A stretch of 32,023 bases of DNA from JBOHSA01 sp050732995 (GCA_050732995.1 JBOHSA010000222.1:1-32023); one strand, 5' to 3'; numbered from the stretch's first letter, positions 16,443-26,745 are shown. Numbers and translations are program-made. Notes: generated by a model from the sequence alone, not told the origin.

Positions 16443-16480
16443 AGCAAAGCCCTCGGCCCTACGGCCGGGGGCTCTTTGCT
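16443..16480. terminator. Imperfect long hairpin between convergent genes
   Basis: AGCAAAGCCCTCGGCC and GGCCGGGGGCTCTTTGCT flank a short loop CTAC and pair over about 15 bp with one mismatch and a two-base bulge. It lies 14 bases after the zinc-ribbon stop and includes the last codons of the convergent HmuY-like gene, so it could end both transcripts. No T-tract follows on either strand. Confidence 0.5.
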
Positions 16481-17097
16481 GCGCGGGCGACCCGGCGGCT
16501 GCCGTCGCCCTGAAAAGTGAACCGGAAGGTGATGCACCCGGTCCCGACCACGGCACAGTAGTAGTTCAGCAGCTCGAGTTTCGCGAAGCGCCCCGCCGCG
16601 GTACGGACGCCGTAGACATGGCGCTTCGACGTGAGCAGGTGGGTGAGAAAGTTGTACTCGTACCACTTCCCGACGGCCGGATTGGAGGAATCCCCGGCCG
16701 CGGCGTTCTCGACGTAGCCCGCCGCCGGAAGCTCCATCACCGAATCGAAGGGGACGGGACCCAGGTCGAGGATTCCCGCTCCGGCGCCCGCGACGAGATG
16801 GAAGCGCCGGAACGCGATGTCCCACGCGCCCGAGTCGACGAGGGCGTTGCGGGCGAAATCGAACCGCCGCCAGCGGTCCGTTGCGGAGGCGTCCACCGTG
16901 TAGGTCGCGGGGCCGACCAGCGAATCACCGACGGCCTGCGGCGCCGGGACGGTCGGCGCGTAGGGCGGGAATTCAGGGGTGACGAGCGAGCCGATCACCA
17001 GGGAGGCCATCAGGAACAAGAACGCCAGGCTCAGGACGATCACGAGCACCGGAGGGCGCGCGGCGCCACTCCGCCCTCCGAACTCCGCACTCCGCAT
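16459..17097 (-). CDS. HmuY-like family protein with N-terminal membrane anchor
   Basis: HmuY proteins of Bacteroidetes are surface heme-binding proteins. The 212-residue product has several blocks resembling them: DRWRRFDFARNALVDSGAWD (a Y/F-D-F and WDIAFRR core), then KWYEYNFLTHLL and VYGVRTAAGRFAKLELLNYY, and ITFRFTFQGDGSR. Classic HmuY is a lipoprotein; here a single N-terminal helix (PPVLVIVLSLAFLFLMASLV) without a lipobox Cys suggests an inner-membrane anchor. The ATG is 3 bases after the pruA stop, with GGAG inside the pruA tail as ribosome binding site. No TonB-dependent receptor (HmuR) is nearby, so a heme role is not proven. Confidence 0.7.
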   Translation of the reverse strand: MRSAEFGGRSGAARPPVLVIVLSLAFLFLMASLVIGSLVTPEFPPYAPTVPAPQAVGDSLVGPATYTVDASATDRWRRFDFARNALVDSGAWDIAFRRFHLVAGAGAGILDLGPVPFDSVMELPAAGYVENAAAGDSSNPAVGKWYEYNFLTHLLTSKRHVYGVRTAAGRFAKLELLNYYCAVVGTGCITFRFTFQGDGSRRVARAAKSPRP

Positions 17098-17100
17098 TCG

Positions 17101-18735
<1,635 letters not shown>

Positions 18736-18813
18736 GGGCTGGAATCTAACCAGGCACCAGTGGTGGAGTCAGACCAACGGTATCTCCGGGAACCTGTGTC
18801 TGTTACTACAGTG

Positions 18814-19044
18814 ATGACGCTCGATCCTCGCACGCGTATCGGCCACGTCCACTTGACCGTCTCCGACCTGGAGCGGGCGGTGGCGTTCTATCGGGACGTG
18901 CTGGGCTTCGACGTGACCACGCGGTACGGGAAGGACGCGGTGTATCGCGACCGGCCCGTGGACGAATGGCCGCGCGGGCCGGACGGCGTGATCGTCATGC
19001 ACACGCGGCCGCTGGACCTGGAGCGACTGCTGCAGGAGGCCTAG
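18814..19044 (+). pseudogene. VOC/glyoxalase-fold dioxygenase-like gene with internal deletion
   Basis: The 76-residue frame starts like a full vicinal-oxygen-chelate protein (RIGHVHLTVSDLERAVAFYR, then DVLGFDVTTRYGKDA). It then jumps directly to what is normally the C-terminus of such proteins (VYRDRPVDEWPRGPDGVIVM, HTRPLDLERLLQEA). In complete relatives about 75-85 residues lie between these parts, including the second metal-ligand strand and the DPDGNGVELY segment. Here the frame is kept across the junction near 18931-18946. The first ligand histidine (GHVH) remains, but the metal site cannot be complete. Either the gene is a deletion remnant or the assembly has collapsed. It is divergent from pruA and converges on the kinase gene with a 4-base overlap. 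Confidence 0.75.
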
Positions 19045-20246
19045 CGAGCCTCGACGGACGTCGGAGGACTGAGGACCGACGACGGCCGCCCCCGCTGGGG
19101 CGGAATCGGCAGCCGGACGGTGAACACCGTCCCCGCACCGACCGAGGATTGCACCGAGACCCCGCCGCCGAAGACTTCCTCGGCGACCTGCCGGACCCGG
19201 GCCAGCCCCAACCCGCTGCCCTTGCCGAACTCCTTCGTGGTGAAGCCGGGATCGAAGATCCGCCCGAGGTGCTCGGCCGGGATGCCCACGCCGCGGTCGC
19301 GCACGGAGAGCCGCAGCGCTTCGTCGTCCTGGTCCAGCTGGATCTCGACCGGGGCGGGGCGCCGGGCGCACGCGTCCGCCGCGTTGCGGATGAGATTCAC
19401 CAGCAGATCGAACAGCGCGGCGGGGTCGCCGTTGATGTACACCGACTCGAGCGCGGTCTCGAGCTCCAGCGGCATTCCCTGATCCCGCAGCAGCCGGCTC
19501 TCGAGCGCCATGCACGAGCGTACCACGCGGACGACATCGAATCGCTCGGCGGCCCCCCCTTGCTCTCCGGCGGATTGGCGCGCGCGGTCCTGCACGGCGC
19601 GTAAGAACGTGACGGCCCGGTCGATGTCGTTGCGCACGAGGCCCAGCTCGTCGAGCAGCGGCCGGCGGCGCTCGTCGGGCAGATCCTGCCAGCGCCGCAC
19701 GCTCTCCGTGGCGAACTGCAGGCCGGCGCGCGCACTGGCAAGCGGGTTGCTTGCCTCGTGCGCGATCATGGCCGGCAGGTTCGCGAGCTCGCCGTTGTCC
19801 CGGCCCTCGGGATGTCCTCCCCGCGCTCCGCTGCGCTCATCCCCGACGTGTGCGGCAGCGGGGCCCGCCCCGCGGCGCTCCCCGAGCCCCAGGCACAGGC
19901 CGGTGAGCTCGAGGGTGAGTCGCTCGCGGCTGCGGCGCTCCAGGCCGTCCGGCGGCGGGGCCGGGGCGTGGGTCCGCACCGGCGCGATGACCCACGGCCC
20001 GTCGGCCCAGACCCGGGTGCCGAGCCAGCGGCTCCCGGCCGCCGGCGCGACGCGCCAGCGCTCGAGGGTGGAGTAGACGTCGATGTCCGCAGGGCGTTGC
20101 AGCGCCCCCGGCTCGGTGGAGGCCCGCGGCTCGAGGCGGGCCGCGGCGGTCACTTCCCACAGCGTCACCGGGCGGTTGCCCAGCGCGACGCTCGCCTGCC
20201 GCAGGATCTCTTGTCGTGCCGCGTGGAAGTTGTTGAGTGCGCCCAC
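19041..20246 (-). CDS. Sensor histidine kinase (soluble, NtrB-like core)
   Basis: The 401-residue protein has a kinase core of HisKA and HATPase_c domains. The phospho-acceptor H163 lies in AMIAHEASNPLASARAGL. The N-box is NLIRNAADA (284-292), G1 is DRGVGI (317-322), the F-box is FDPGFTTK and G2 is GKGSGLGL (341-348). The first 150 residues have no membrane helix and may be a degenerate GAF-like sensor; its ligand is unknown. A low-complexity Gly/Arg stretch (about 120-152) precedes the H-box. I chose GTG at 20246 because GGGAGGG lies 4 bases upstream; the frame stays open to 20627, with an ATG at 20312 as alternative. No response regulator is adjacent. Confidence 0.88.
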   Translation of the reverse strand: MGALNNFHAARQEILRQASVALGNRPVTLWEVTAAARLEPRASTEPGALQRPADIDVYSTLERWRVAPAAGSRWLGTRVWADGPWVIAPVRTHAPAPPPDGLERRSRERLTLELTGLCLGLGERRGAGPAAAHVGDERSGARGGHPEGRDNGELANLPAMIAHEASNPLASARAGLQFATESVRRWQDLPDERRRPLLDELGLVRNDIDRAVTFLRAVQDRARQSAGEQGGAAERFDVVRVVRSCMALESRLLRDQGMPLELETALESVYINGDPAALFDLLVNLIRNAADACARRPAPVEIQLDQDDEALRLSVRDRGVGIPAEHLGRIFDPGFTTKEFGKGSGLGLARVRQVAEEVFGGGVSVQSSVGAGTVFTVRLPIPPQRGRPSSVLSPPTSVEAR

Positions 20247-20454
20247 AGTCCCTCCCCCTCCCCCCGCCCCCCACCAGGCGGGCGGGTCGCAGGAGCCGTC
20301 GACCCCCGGCATGCCAACCCGAGGGGGGGGACGGCTCCCGACGTGAGATGGGCGCGCTGTACGTATGGGGCTTGGCGGCCGGGCCGTCAAGTGACCAAAC
20401 CGCTCCCCAGGACGTATCTTTCGCCAATGACCCCTAACTTTGGAGGGACCCCAG

Positions 20455-21429
20455 ATGTTTCCTGCTCGTTCGGCCGGCTTCGCGGCGCTCGGCACCGTCC
20501 TGCTAGGCATCGCCTGCGGCGGGGGCGGTGACGGCGGCGGCGGACCCAGCCCCCAGCTTCCCACCTTGCAGTTCAACACTCCCAGTGGCGACGGCCAGAC
20601 CGATACCGTCGGCGCGACGCTCGCCATCCCCTATGCGGTGAAGGTCGTCGACTCGACCGGCGCGCCAGTGTCGAATGTGACGATCACCTGGGCGGCCACC
20701 CAGGGCTCGGTGTCCCCTCCTTCCACGACGACCAACGCGAGCGGCATCGCGTCGGTTACCCGCACGCTAGGCACCACCGCGGGTTCCCAGACCGCGTCGG
20801 CCGCGGCGTCCGGGGTGAACGGCTCGCCCAAGAACTTCACCGCGAACGCCACGGCGGCCACGGCCGCGGACATCGCCAAGAACGTCAGCGTCGACACGGC
20901 CAGCACGGCCCGTACACAGGTGACCTACACCGTGCTGGCGGTGGACGGTTTCGGCAATCCGAAGTCCGGGGTGGTGACCGACTGGGCGGTGACGGGGGGT
21001 CAGGGGACGCTCAGCAGTTCGCCGAGCACAACTGGGGCCGACGGCAAGGCGAGCGTGATCCTCACCCATGACGGGAGCGTGGGAGACCGCACCGTGACCG
21101 CGACCGCGAACGGTATTTCGGGAACGCCATCCGAAACGTTCACGACGGCAGTGGTCACTTTGCCGAATGCGGCCGACGTCACAATAGGGAACAACATCTT
21201 CACCCCGAACAGCGTGCGGATCGCGTTGGGAGGGTCGGTGACCTGGACGTGGGTCAACCCCGTCGCCCAGGGTCATAACGTCACCTTCGGTACAGCGGGA
21301 GCACCCGGCAATTGTGGCACAACGAATGTGAACGGGACCACGTGTACTCGAACGTTCGCCAGCGTCGGGACGTTTAACTACTCCTGCACGATTCACGCCG
21401 GCATGGACGGCACGGTGGCGGTGCGGTAA
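20455..21429 (+). CDS. Lipoprotein with two Big_1-type Ig domains and a C-terminal blue-copper (cupredoxin) domain
   Basis: The 324-residue protein has a lipoprotein signal (AALGTVLLGIACGGGG, lipobox LGIAC) and a Gly-rich spacer. Two invasin-type Ig repeats follow: about 40-130 with SNVTITWAATQGSVS and NASGIASVTRTLGTTAG, and about 140-235 with GVVTDWAVTGGQGTLSS and DGKASVILTHDGSVGDRTV. A cupredoxin starts near residue 240 (ADVTIGNNIFTPNSVRIALG). All four type-1 copper ligands are visible: His in AQGHNVTF, then Cys, His and Met in YSCTIHAGMDG. The likely role is a surface-tethered electron carrier or copper binder. ATG at 20455 is preceded by GGAGG at a good distance; an in-frame TTG at 20440 is rejected. 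Confidence 0.9.
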   Translation: MFPARSAGFAALGTVLLGIACGGGGDGGGGPSPQLPTLQFNTPSGDGQTDTVGATLAIPYAVKVVDSTGAPVSNVTITWAATQGSVSPPSTTTNASGIASVTRTLGTTAGSQTASAAASGVNGSPKNFTANATAATAADIAKNVSVDTASTARTQVTYTVLAVDGFGNPKSGVVTDWAVTGGQGTLSSSPSTTGADGKASVILTHDGSVGDRTVTATANGISGTPSETFTTAVVTLPNAADVTIGNNIFTPNSVRIALGGSVTWTWVNPVAQGHNVTFGTAGAPGNCGTTNVNGTTCTRTFASVGTFNYSCTIHAGMDGTVAVR

Positions 21430-21540
21430 CTGGAACTGTGGTAACGTGGTGCCGAGGTGGTGGTGAGTGGGAGCAGCCACTCACCACTGCTCGCGCCCTG
21501 GTTGGTCTCCACCCCTAACCCCTCCATCGGAGCACGTCGC

Positions 21541-23688
21541 GTGAACCGCACGGCCCCTGCGTCGCCCTCGCTACTCCTCCTAGCCGGCGCCCTCGCGGCG
21601 CAGTCACCCGCTCCCATCCGCGGCTTTCCCCGCGACCTCCTGGCGGATCAGGTGCGCCGGGAGGAGACGGCGCGGGCGGTGCCGCGCGCCGACACGCTGC
21701 GGGCGCGGATGCGGCAGTTGAGCGCCTTCCCGCACGAGGCGGGCACGGAGCGCTCCCGGCGCGTGGCCGAATCGATCCTCGCGCGGTTCCGGGCGCTGGG
21801 ACTCGAGGCGCAGATCGAGCAGTTCGAGGCGCTGATGCCGCGGCTGCTCGCCCGCTCGCTCACGCTCGTCGGCCCGGGGCGCTACCGCGCGGAGCTCGTC
21901 GAGCCCCCGCTCGCGCAGGACCCGACGACCGGGCAGTCCGACCAGCTGCCGACCTACAACGCCTACTCGGCCGACGGGAACGTGACCGGCGAGCTGGTCT
22001 ACGTGAACTACGGCATCCCCGACGACTACCGCGTGCTCGACAGTCTCGGTATCAGCGTGAAGGGCAAGATCGTGATCGCGCGCTACGGGCAGTCGTGGCG
22101 CGGGATCAAGCCGAAGCTGGCGGCCGAGCGGGGCGCGATCGGATGCCTCATCTACTCCGACCCGCGGGACGACGGCTACTTCGTGGACGACGTCTATCCC
22201 ACCGGGCCGATGCGGCCGTCGCAGGGCGTGCAGCGCGGCAGCGTGATGGACATGCCGACCCATCCGGGCGATCCGCTCTCCCCGGGCTGGGGCGCGGTCG
22301 CCGGCGGGCGCCGGTTGACGCTGTCCGAGGCGCGGACGCTCGCCAAGATCCCCGTGCTGCCCATTTCCTACGCCGATGCGCAACCGCTGCTGCGCCAGCT
22401 CGGCGGCCCGGTGGCGCCTGAGGAATGGCGCGGCGCGCTGCCGCTCACGTATCACGTCGGCCCCGGTCCGGCGCGCGTGCGGCTCGCGTTGTCGTTCGAA
22501 TGGCGCAACCGGCCGCTGTACAACGTCATCGCGCGGATTCCCGGGGCGGTATATCCGGATCAGTGGGTGATCTATGGCAACCACCACGATTCCTGGGTCA
22601 ACGGGGCGGATGATCCCATCTCCGGGATGGTGGCGTTGGAGGAGACGGCGCGCGGGCTGGCCGCACTCGTCGCCACCGGCTGGCGCCCGGCGCGCACGAT
22701 CGTGCTCGCCGCCTGGGACGGCGAAGAATGGGGGCTGCTCGGGTCCACGGAATGGGCCGAGGCCCATGCCGAGGAGCTGCGCGCCAAGGCGGTGCTCTAC
22801 TACAACTCGGATACGAATGAAAAGGGCTGGATCGGCGTGGCGGGCTCCCACACGCTGGAGCGGTTCGTCCGTGAGCTGGCCCGTGACTTGCGGGACCCGC
22901 GGACGGGCAAGACCGCGCTGGACTACGCCATGCAACGCCGGCGCGCCGAGCGGGCGTCGGACACCGTGTTCACGATCGGCGCCCTCGGGTCCGGGTCCGA
23001 CTACACCGCCTTCCTGGACCACCTCGGCCTGCCGACGCTGAACATCAGTTACGGGGGCGACTCCCGGGACGGCATTTATCACTCGATCTACGACAGTTAC
23101 ACCTTCTACGAGCGCTTCCTCGACTCCGCGTTCGTCTATGGAGTGGCCGAGGCCCGGACCATGGCCACGGCCATCCTGCGGTTGGCCGACGCGCCGGTCC
23201 TGCCGTTCGAGTTCGGGGGCGCGGCGCGCACGTACCGCCGCTACGCCGAGCAGATCGACTCCCTGGCGCAGCGCAACGACACGACGAAGGGGCTGGACCT
23301 GACGGTCGTGCGCGTCGCGCTCGCCCGCCTGGACAGTGCGGCGGCGCGTTACGAGGTGGCGCTGGCGCGGCTGGACTCGCTGCCGGGCGGCGCGGCGGCC
23401 GCGCGGCGGGACACGCTCGCCGCGGTGAACCGGCTGCTGGCACGGAGCGAGCAGGCGCTCACCGACACGGCCGGGCTGCCGCGCCGCCCATGGTATCGGC
23501 ACCTGGTGTACGCGCCCGGCGCGTACACCGGCTACGGGGTCAAGACGCTGCCGGGGATCCGCGAAGCGGTGGAGCGCCGGGACAAGGCCGAGGCACAGGC
23601 CGAGACGGCGCGGGCAGCCCAGGCCCTGGGCCGGCTCGCGAGCGAGGTGGATCGCGCGGCGGCGGCGCTCGCCGCGGCGCTCAGATAG
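21541..23688 (+). CDS. Exported M28-family metallopeptidase, glutamate carboxypeptidase II / transferrin-receptor-like
   Basis: The 715-residue protein starts at GTG 21541 with a signal peptide (SPSLLLLAGALAAQSPAP). A protease-associated domain spans about 120-290 (ELVYVNYGIPDDYRVLDSLG, KGKIVIARYGQSWRGIKPKL). The M28 catalytic core follows: YGNHHDSWVNGADDPISG (about 345-362; metal ligands His and Asp), AAWDGEEWGLLGSTEWAE (about 390-407; Glu-Glu pair) and NSDTNEKGW. The last ligand His is in DGIYHSIYDSY (about 513). A helical C-terminal domain resembles the dimerisation domain of the human enzyme. All zinc ligands are present, so it should be an active zinc aminopeptidase or carboxypeptidase on exported peptides. 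GGAG lies about 11 bases before the GTG. Confidence 0.95.
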   Translation: MNRTAPASPSLLLLAGALAAQSPAPIRGFPRDLLADQVRREETARAVPRADTLRARMRQLSAFPHEAGTERSRRVAESILARFRALGLEAQIEQFEALMPRLLARSLTLVGPGRYRAELVEPPLAQDPTTGQSDQLPTYNAYSADGNVTGELVYVNYGIPDDYRVLDSLGISVKGKIVIARYGQSWRGIKPKLAAERGAIGCLIYSDPRDDGYFVDDVYPTGPMRPSQGVQRGSVMDMPTHPGDPLSPGWGAVAGGRRLTLSEARTLAKIPVLPISYADAQPLLRQLGGPVAPEEWRGALPLTYHVGPGPARVRLALSFEWRNRPLYNVIARIPGAVYPDQWVIYGNHHDSWVNGADDPISGMVALEETARGLAALVATGWRPARTIVLAAWDGEEWGLLGSTEWAEAHAEELRAKAVLYYNSDTNEKGWIGVAGSHTLERFVRELARDLRDPRTGKTALDYAMQRRRAERASDTVFTIGALGSGSDYTAFLDHLGLPTLNISYGGDSRDGIYHSIYDSYTFYERFLDSAFVYGVAEARTMATAILRLADAPVLPFEFGGAARTYRRYAEQIDSLAQRNDTTKGLDLTVVRVALARLDSAAARYEVALARLDSLPGGAAAARRDTLAAVNRLLARSEQALTDTAGLPRRPWYRHLVYAPGAYTGYGVKTLPGIREAVERRDKAEAQAETARAAQALGRLASEVDRAAAALAAALR

Positions 23689-24190
23689 CGCCGCGCCGCC
23701 GGGGCGGTTCCGGCAGCTGGGCCTCGACCGCCTTCGCATAGGAGAGCTGCGCCGCATAGATCTTCCAGGCGCCGCCCTCTTTCTGCCACAGCATCGTGCC
23801 CTGCCCGGGCCCGATCTGTCTCGACGTGGAGGTCAGGAGATCGAGAGTGAACGGGAAGGTCACGAGCGCCAGGTCGGCGCGCACCAGCACGACCGCAGGG
23901 CTCTGGGGCGCGAGGTTCATCACGGTCACGGGCGGCAGGAAGCTGGCTTGCAACTCCCGCTCTTGGGTCCAGCCGCGCGTGCGCTGCCCGTCGGGCCACG
24001 CGACGGTGAGGTGGTCTTTCTGAATGTAGAACGGCGCCAGGTCGGCCGGCTTGGCGACGTTCCAGGCCTTGACCCAGGCGTCGAATCGAGCCCGCACCTC
24101 GGCTTGGGCCGGCGGATCGGTCTTGGGATCGTTCCCGCCGCACCCGGCGGCGGCCGTTCCCAGCACGGCGGCGAGCAGCAGACGGCGCAT
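23681..24190 (-). CDS. NTF2/SnoaL-like (DUF4440-type) lipoprotein
   Basis: The 169-residue protein has a lipobox signal (LLLAAVLGTAAAGCGG, Cys17). The single domain begins with a helix ARFDAWVKAWNVAKPADLAP, then FYIQKDHLTVAWPDGQR, typical of the NTF2-like fold. It ends with strands VLVRADLALVTFPFTL, SRQIGPGQGTMLWQKEGGAW and KIYAAQLSYA. The pattern of a conserved W-K near the C-terminus (GGAWKI) fits DUF4440/SnoaL. Such proteins bind small hydrophobic ligands or act as accessory lipoproteins; no catalytic residue can be named. Its stop overlaps the convergent M28 gene by 8 bases. Confidence 0.8.
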   Translation of the reverse strand: MRRLLLAAVLGTAAAGCGGNDPKTDPPAQAEVRARFDAWVKAWNVAKPADLAPFYIQKDHLTVAWPDGQRTRGWTQERELQASFLPPVTVMNLAPQSPAVVLVRADLALVTFPFTLDLLTSTSRQIGPGQGTMLWQKEGGAWKIYAAQLSYAKAVEAQLPEPPRRRGAI

Positions 24191-24332
24191 GTGCCCCTCC
24201 CGGCGGTCGGTCGTGCCTTAACTAACTCCCCCGGCGCCGCGTTCTGCAAGAGGCGGGCGGGTTCGTATTGACACACCCCCCCCGCGCCCGGTAGCGTGGG
24301 GCGTCCGCAACCTGGATTTCAGAGGACAGCCC

Positions 24333-26261
24333 ATGGTCGCTCGCAAGCCCGCCGCTGCGGAGCCGGTCGCCCCCGCGCGACCGCCGGTCGCGACCGTCGA
24401 AGGGTCGCGCGAGCGGGAGCGTGTGCGCACCATCGTCGTGCCCGACCACGACGATCTCGCGCGGCTGCTGGCCGATCGCATCGTCGAGATCATCGGGCGC
24501 GAGACCGCGGCGAAGGGGCGGTGCGTGTTGGGGCTCGCCACGGGCAGCACGCCCATCGGGATCTACCGCGAGCTGATCCGGCGGCACCAGGCGGGCGACG
24601 TGGACTTCGCGCGCGTCGTGACCTTCAACTTGGACGAGTACTACCCGATGGCGCGCGAAAGCCCCCACAGCTACCACCGGTACATGTGGGAGAACTTCTT
24701 CGCGCACGTGAACCTGCGCCCCGAGCACGTCCATATCCCGGACGGTGGGAGCCCGCGCGAGCGGCTCGCCCAGCAGGGCGCGGCGTACGAGCGCGCCATC
24801 GCGGAGGCGGGCGGGATCGCCTTCCAGATTCTCGGGATCGGCAAGAGCGGGCACGTCGGCTTCAACGAGCCCGGCTCGAGCGCCGATTCACGCACGCGGC
24901 TCGTGACGCTGGACATGGTCACGCGCAAGGACGCCGCCGCGGACTTCTTCGGCGAGGACAACGTCCCGCGCGAGGCGATCACCATGGGCGTCGCCACGAT
25001 CCTCGAGGCGCGCGAGATCGCCCTGATCGCCACCGGGGAGCACAAGGCCGCCATTGTCCGGCGGGCGGTGGAGGGCGAGGTATCGCCGGACGTGGCGGCC
25101 ACGTTCCTCCAGCGGCATCCGAACGCCACCGTCTACCTCGACGTCGCCGCGGCGGCGGAGTTGACGCGCGTGAATACCCCGTGGGTGCTGGCGCCGGTGG
25201 AGTGGACGCCCGAGCTCACCGAGCGGGCGGTCGTCTGGCTCGCGGAAGCGACCGGCCAGGCGATCCTCAAGCTCTCGGCCCGGGACTACGCCGCGCATCA
25301 CCTGAGCCCGCTGCTCGCCAAGTACGGCGCGCCCGGACGCGTCAACGGCGACGTGTTCAACCGCCTGACCGCCAAGCTCCGCGGCCGCTCCAAGCTCCCC
25401 GCGCGCCGGCGCGTGCTCGTCTTCTCCCCCCATCCCGACGACGACGTGATCGCGATGGGCGGGATCCTGCGCAAGCTCTGGGAGAACGAGAACGCCATCG
25501 TGGTCGCGTACATGACCAGCGGCAACATCGCCGTGTTCGACCACGACGTGCGGCGGCACCTGGACTTCATGGAGCGCGCGGCCCCGGCCCTGGGGATCGA
25601 TGCCGCCGCCGTGCGGCGCACGCGCGAGGACGTGGAGCGGCGCCTGGAGCGCAAAGCCCCCAGCGACGTGGACCTGCCGCTCATCCAGGATCTCAAGCGC
25701 GTGATCCGGGAGTCCGAGGCGATCGCCGCGCTCGAGTCGGTGGGCCTGCCGCGCACCGCCGCCCGGTTCCTGGACCTGCCGTTCTACCGGACCGGTGAAG
25801 TCCGGAAACTGCCGGTGGGGGACGCGGACGTGGCCATCGTGCGCCGCCTGCTCGACGACGCGCGGCCGGACTACATCTTCGCCGCGGGCGACCTGTCCGA
25901 TCCCCATGGCACGCACCGCTTGTGCCTCACCGCCATCCATCGGGCGCTCGAGGGCTACACGCCGTCGACCCCCGAGGTCTGGCTGTACCGCGGCGCGTGG
26001 CAGGAGTGGACGCTCACCGAGGCGAGCGTGCTGGTCCCCCTGTCGCGCGACGAGCTGCGCGCGAAGGTGTTCGCGATCTTCAAGCACCAGTCCCAGAAGG
26101 ACACCGCTCCGTTCCCCGGCGGGCACGACGACCGCGAGTTCTGGCAGCGGGTCGAGGCGCGCAACCTCGAGACCGCGGCCCTCGCCGATCGGCTGGGCCT
26201 GGCCGAGTATTACGCAATGGAAGCCTACCGGATTCTCACACCGCAGGAGGCCGAGCGATGA
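24333..26261 (+). CDS. Fusion of glucosamine-6-phosphate deaminase-like (NagB) and LmbE/PIG-L-type deacetylase-like domains
   Basis: The 642-residue protein has a NagB domain (about 30-310) with LATGSTP (68-74), NLDEYYP (99-105) and GIGKSGHVGFNEP (168-180). A LmbE/PIG-L domain follows (about 358-620), with the zinc motif SPHPDDD (365-371) and HGTH (525-528). NagB converts GlcN-6-P to fructose-6-P and ammonia; LmbE-type enzymes remove N-acetyl groups from sugars. One chain could deacetylate and deaminate an amino sugar, as also proposed for similar Bacteroidetes fusions. In E. coli NagB the position after GVGN is Asp141; here it is Ser172. AGAGGA lies before the ATG. The stop overlaps the DUF1097 start by 4 bases. 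Confidence 0.92.
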   Translation: MVARKPAAAEPVAPARPPVATVEGSRERERVRTIVVPDHDDLARLLADRIVEIIGRETAAKGRCVLGLATGSTPIGIYRELIRRHQAGDVDFARVVTFNLDEYYPMARESPHSYHRYMWENFFAHVNLRPEHVHIPDGGSPRERLAQQGAAYERAIAEAGGIAFQILGIGKSGHVGFNEPGSSADSRTRLVTLDMVTRKDAAADFFGEDNVPREAITMGVATILEAREIALIATGEHKAAIVRRAVEGEVSPDVAATFLQRHPNATVYLDVAAAAELTRVNTPWVLAPVEWTPELTERAVVWLAEATGQAILKLSARDYAAHHLSPLLAKYGAPGRVNGDVFNRLTAKLRGRSKLPARRRVLVFSPHPDDDVIAMGGILRKLWENENAIVVAYMTSGNIAVFDHDVRRHLDFMERAAPALGIDAAAVRRTREDVERRLERKAPSDVDLPLIQDLKRVIRESEAIAALESVGLPRTAARFLDLPFYRTGEVRKLPVGDADVAIVRRLLDDARPDYIFAAGDLSDPHGTHRLCLTAIHRALEGYTPSTPEVWLYRGAWQEWTLTEASVLVPLSRDELRAKVFAIFKHQSQKDTAPFPGGHDDREFWQRVEARNLETAALADRLGLAEYYAMEAYRILTPQEAER

Positions 26262-26725
26262 ACGCGATGACCGCCCGAGGGTTGAGTCTGGCCGCGGTGG
26301 TGGCCGTGTGGACGGCGATCTCTCACTATGCGAAACTGCCCCTCCAGCTGTGGCCCATCCTCATCGGGCTGGGCTGCTTCGTGGCCGCGGGTGGGGGCAT
26401 CCCCGCGCTCCAGAAGTCGGTGGCGGGCACCGCGTCCGGCGTCATCTGGGCGCTCCTGGCCTACACGGTGTCCGGAGCGCTGGGCCGGCAGAGCATCGTC
26501 GACGCGCTCGTGCTCGCGGCGGCGGCGTTCGGGATGGTCTTCCAAGCGCGCCTCCCGCTGCTCTCCTACACGGCGGGCGCGCTGGCGGGCGCGGGCGTCG
26601 CGATGGGCACGCGCGTCGTGAACCTGAATGGCGGGATTCGGGTGGCCATCGCCCTCGCGCTGGGCGCGGCGCTCGGCTTCGCGGCCGAACGACTCACGGA
26701 CGCGATCAAGACCCGAAGCGCCTAG
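26258..26725 (+). CDS. DUF1097-family membrane protein (YcdZ-like)
   Basis: The 155-residue protein consists of about five membrane helices with short loops. The segment LQLWPILIGLGCFVAAGGGI, followed by PALQKSVAGTASGVIWALL, resembles the DUF1097 (YcdZ) family, whose function is unknown. Other helices are ALVLAAAAFGMVFQARLPLL, YTAGALAGAGVAMG and VAIALALGAALGFAAERL. It is translationally coupled to the NagB-LmbE fusion (ATGA), with GCAGGAGG as ribosome binding site, so it may transport or sense a related amino sugar or its products. This role is inferred only from the coupling. Confidence 0.8.
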   Translation: MNAMTARGLSLAAVVAVWTAISHYAKLPLQLWPILIGLGCFVAAGGGIPALQKSVAGTASGVIWALLAYTVSGALGRQSIVDALVLAAAAFGMVFQARLPLLSYTAGALAGAGVAMGTRVVNLNGGIRVAIALALGAALGFAAERLTDAIKTRSA

Positions 26726-26742
26726 CGCGCGCCCGCGCGCGC
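26725..26742. other. Alternating GC palindrome after the DUF1097 gene
   Basis: GCGCGCG-CC-CGCGCGC is a perfect inverted repeat of alternating G and C. It starts at the last base of the DUF1097 stop codon and precedes the formate dehydrogenase operon. It could be a transcription-stopping hairpin or Z-DNA-prone segment; no T-tract follows. Confidence 0.35.
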
Positions 26743-26745
26743 CGC

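Noticed and set aside
20394..20420. Sigma-70-like promoter (GTGACC, 18 bases, TATCTT) before the blue-copper lipoprotein
   Set aside because: Both boxes match at only 4 of 6 positions with non-ideal spacing, which is too weak to list as a feature.
20312..20627. Longer N-terminus for the histidine kinase
   Set aside because: The added sequence is Pro/Gly low-complexity, has no domain, and crosses the divergent lipoprotein promoter region. The GTG at 20246 has a good ribosome binding site.
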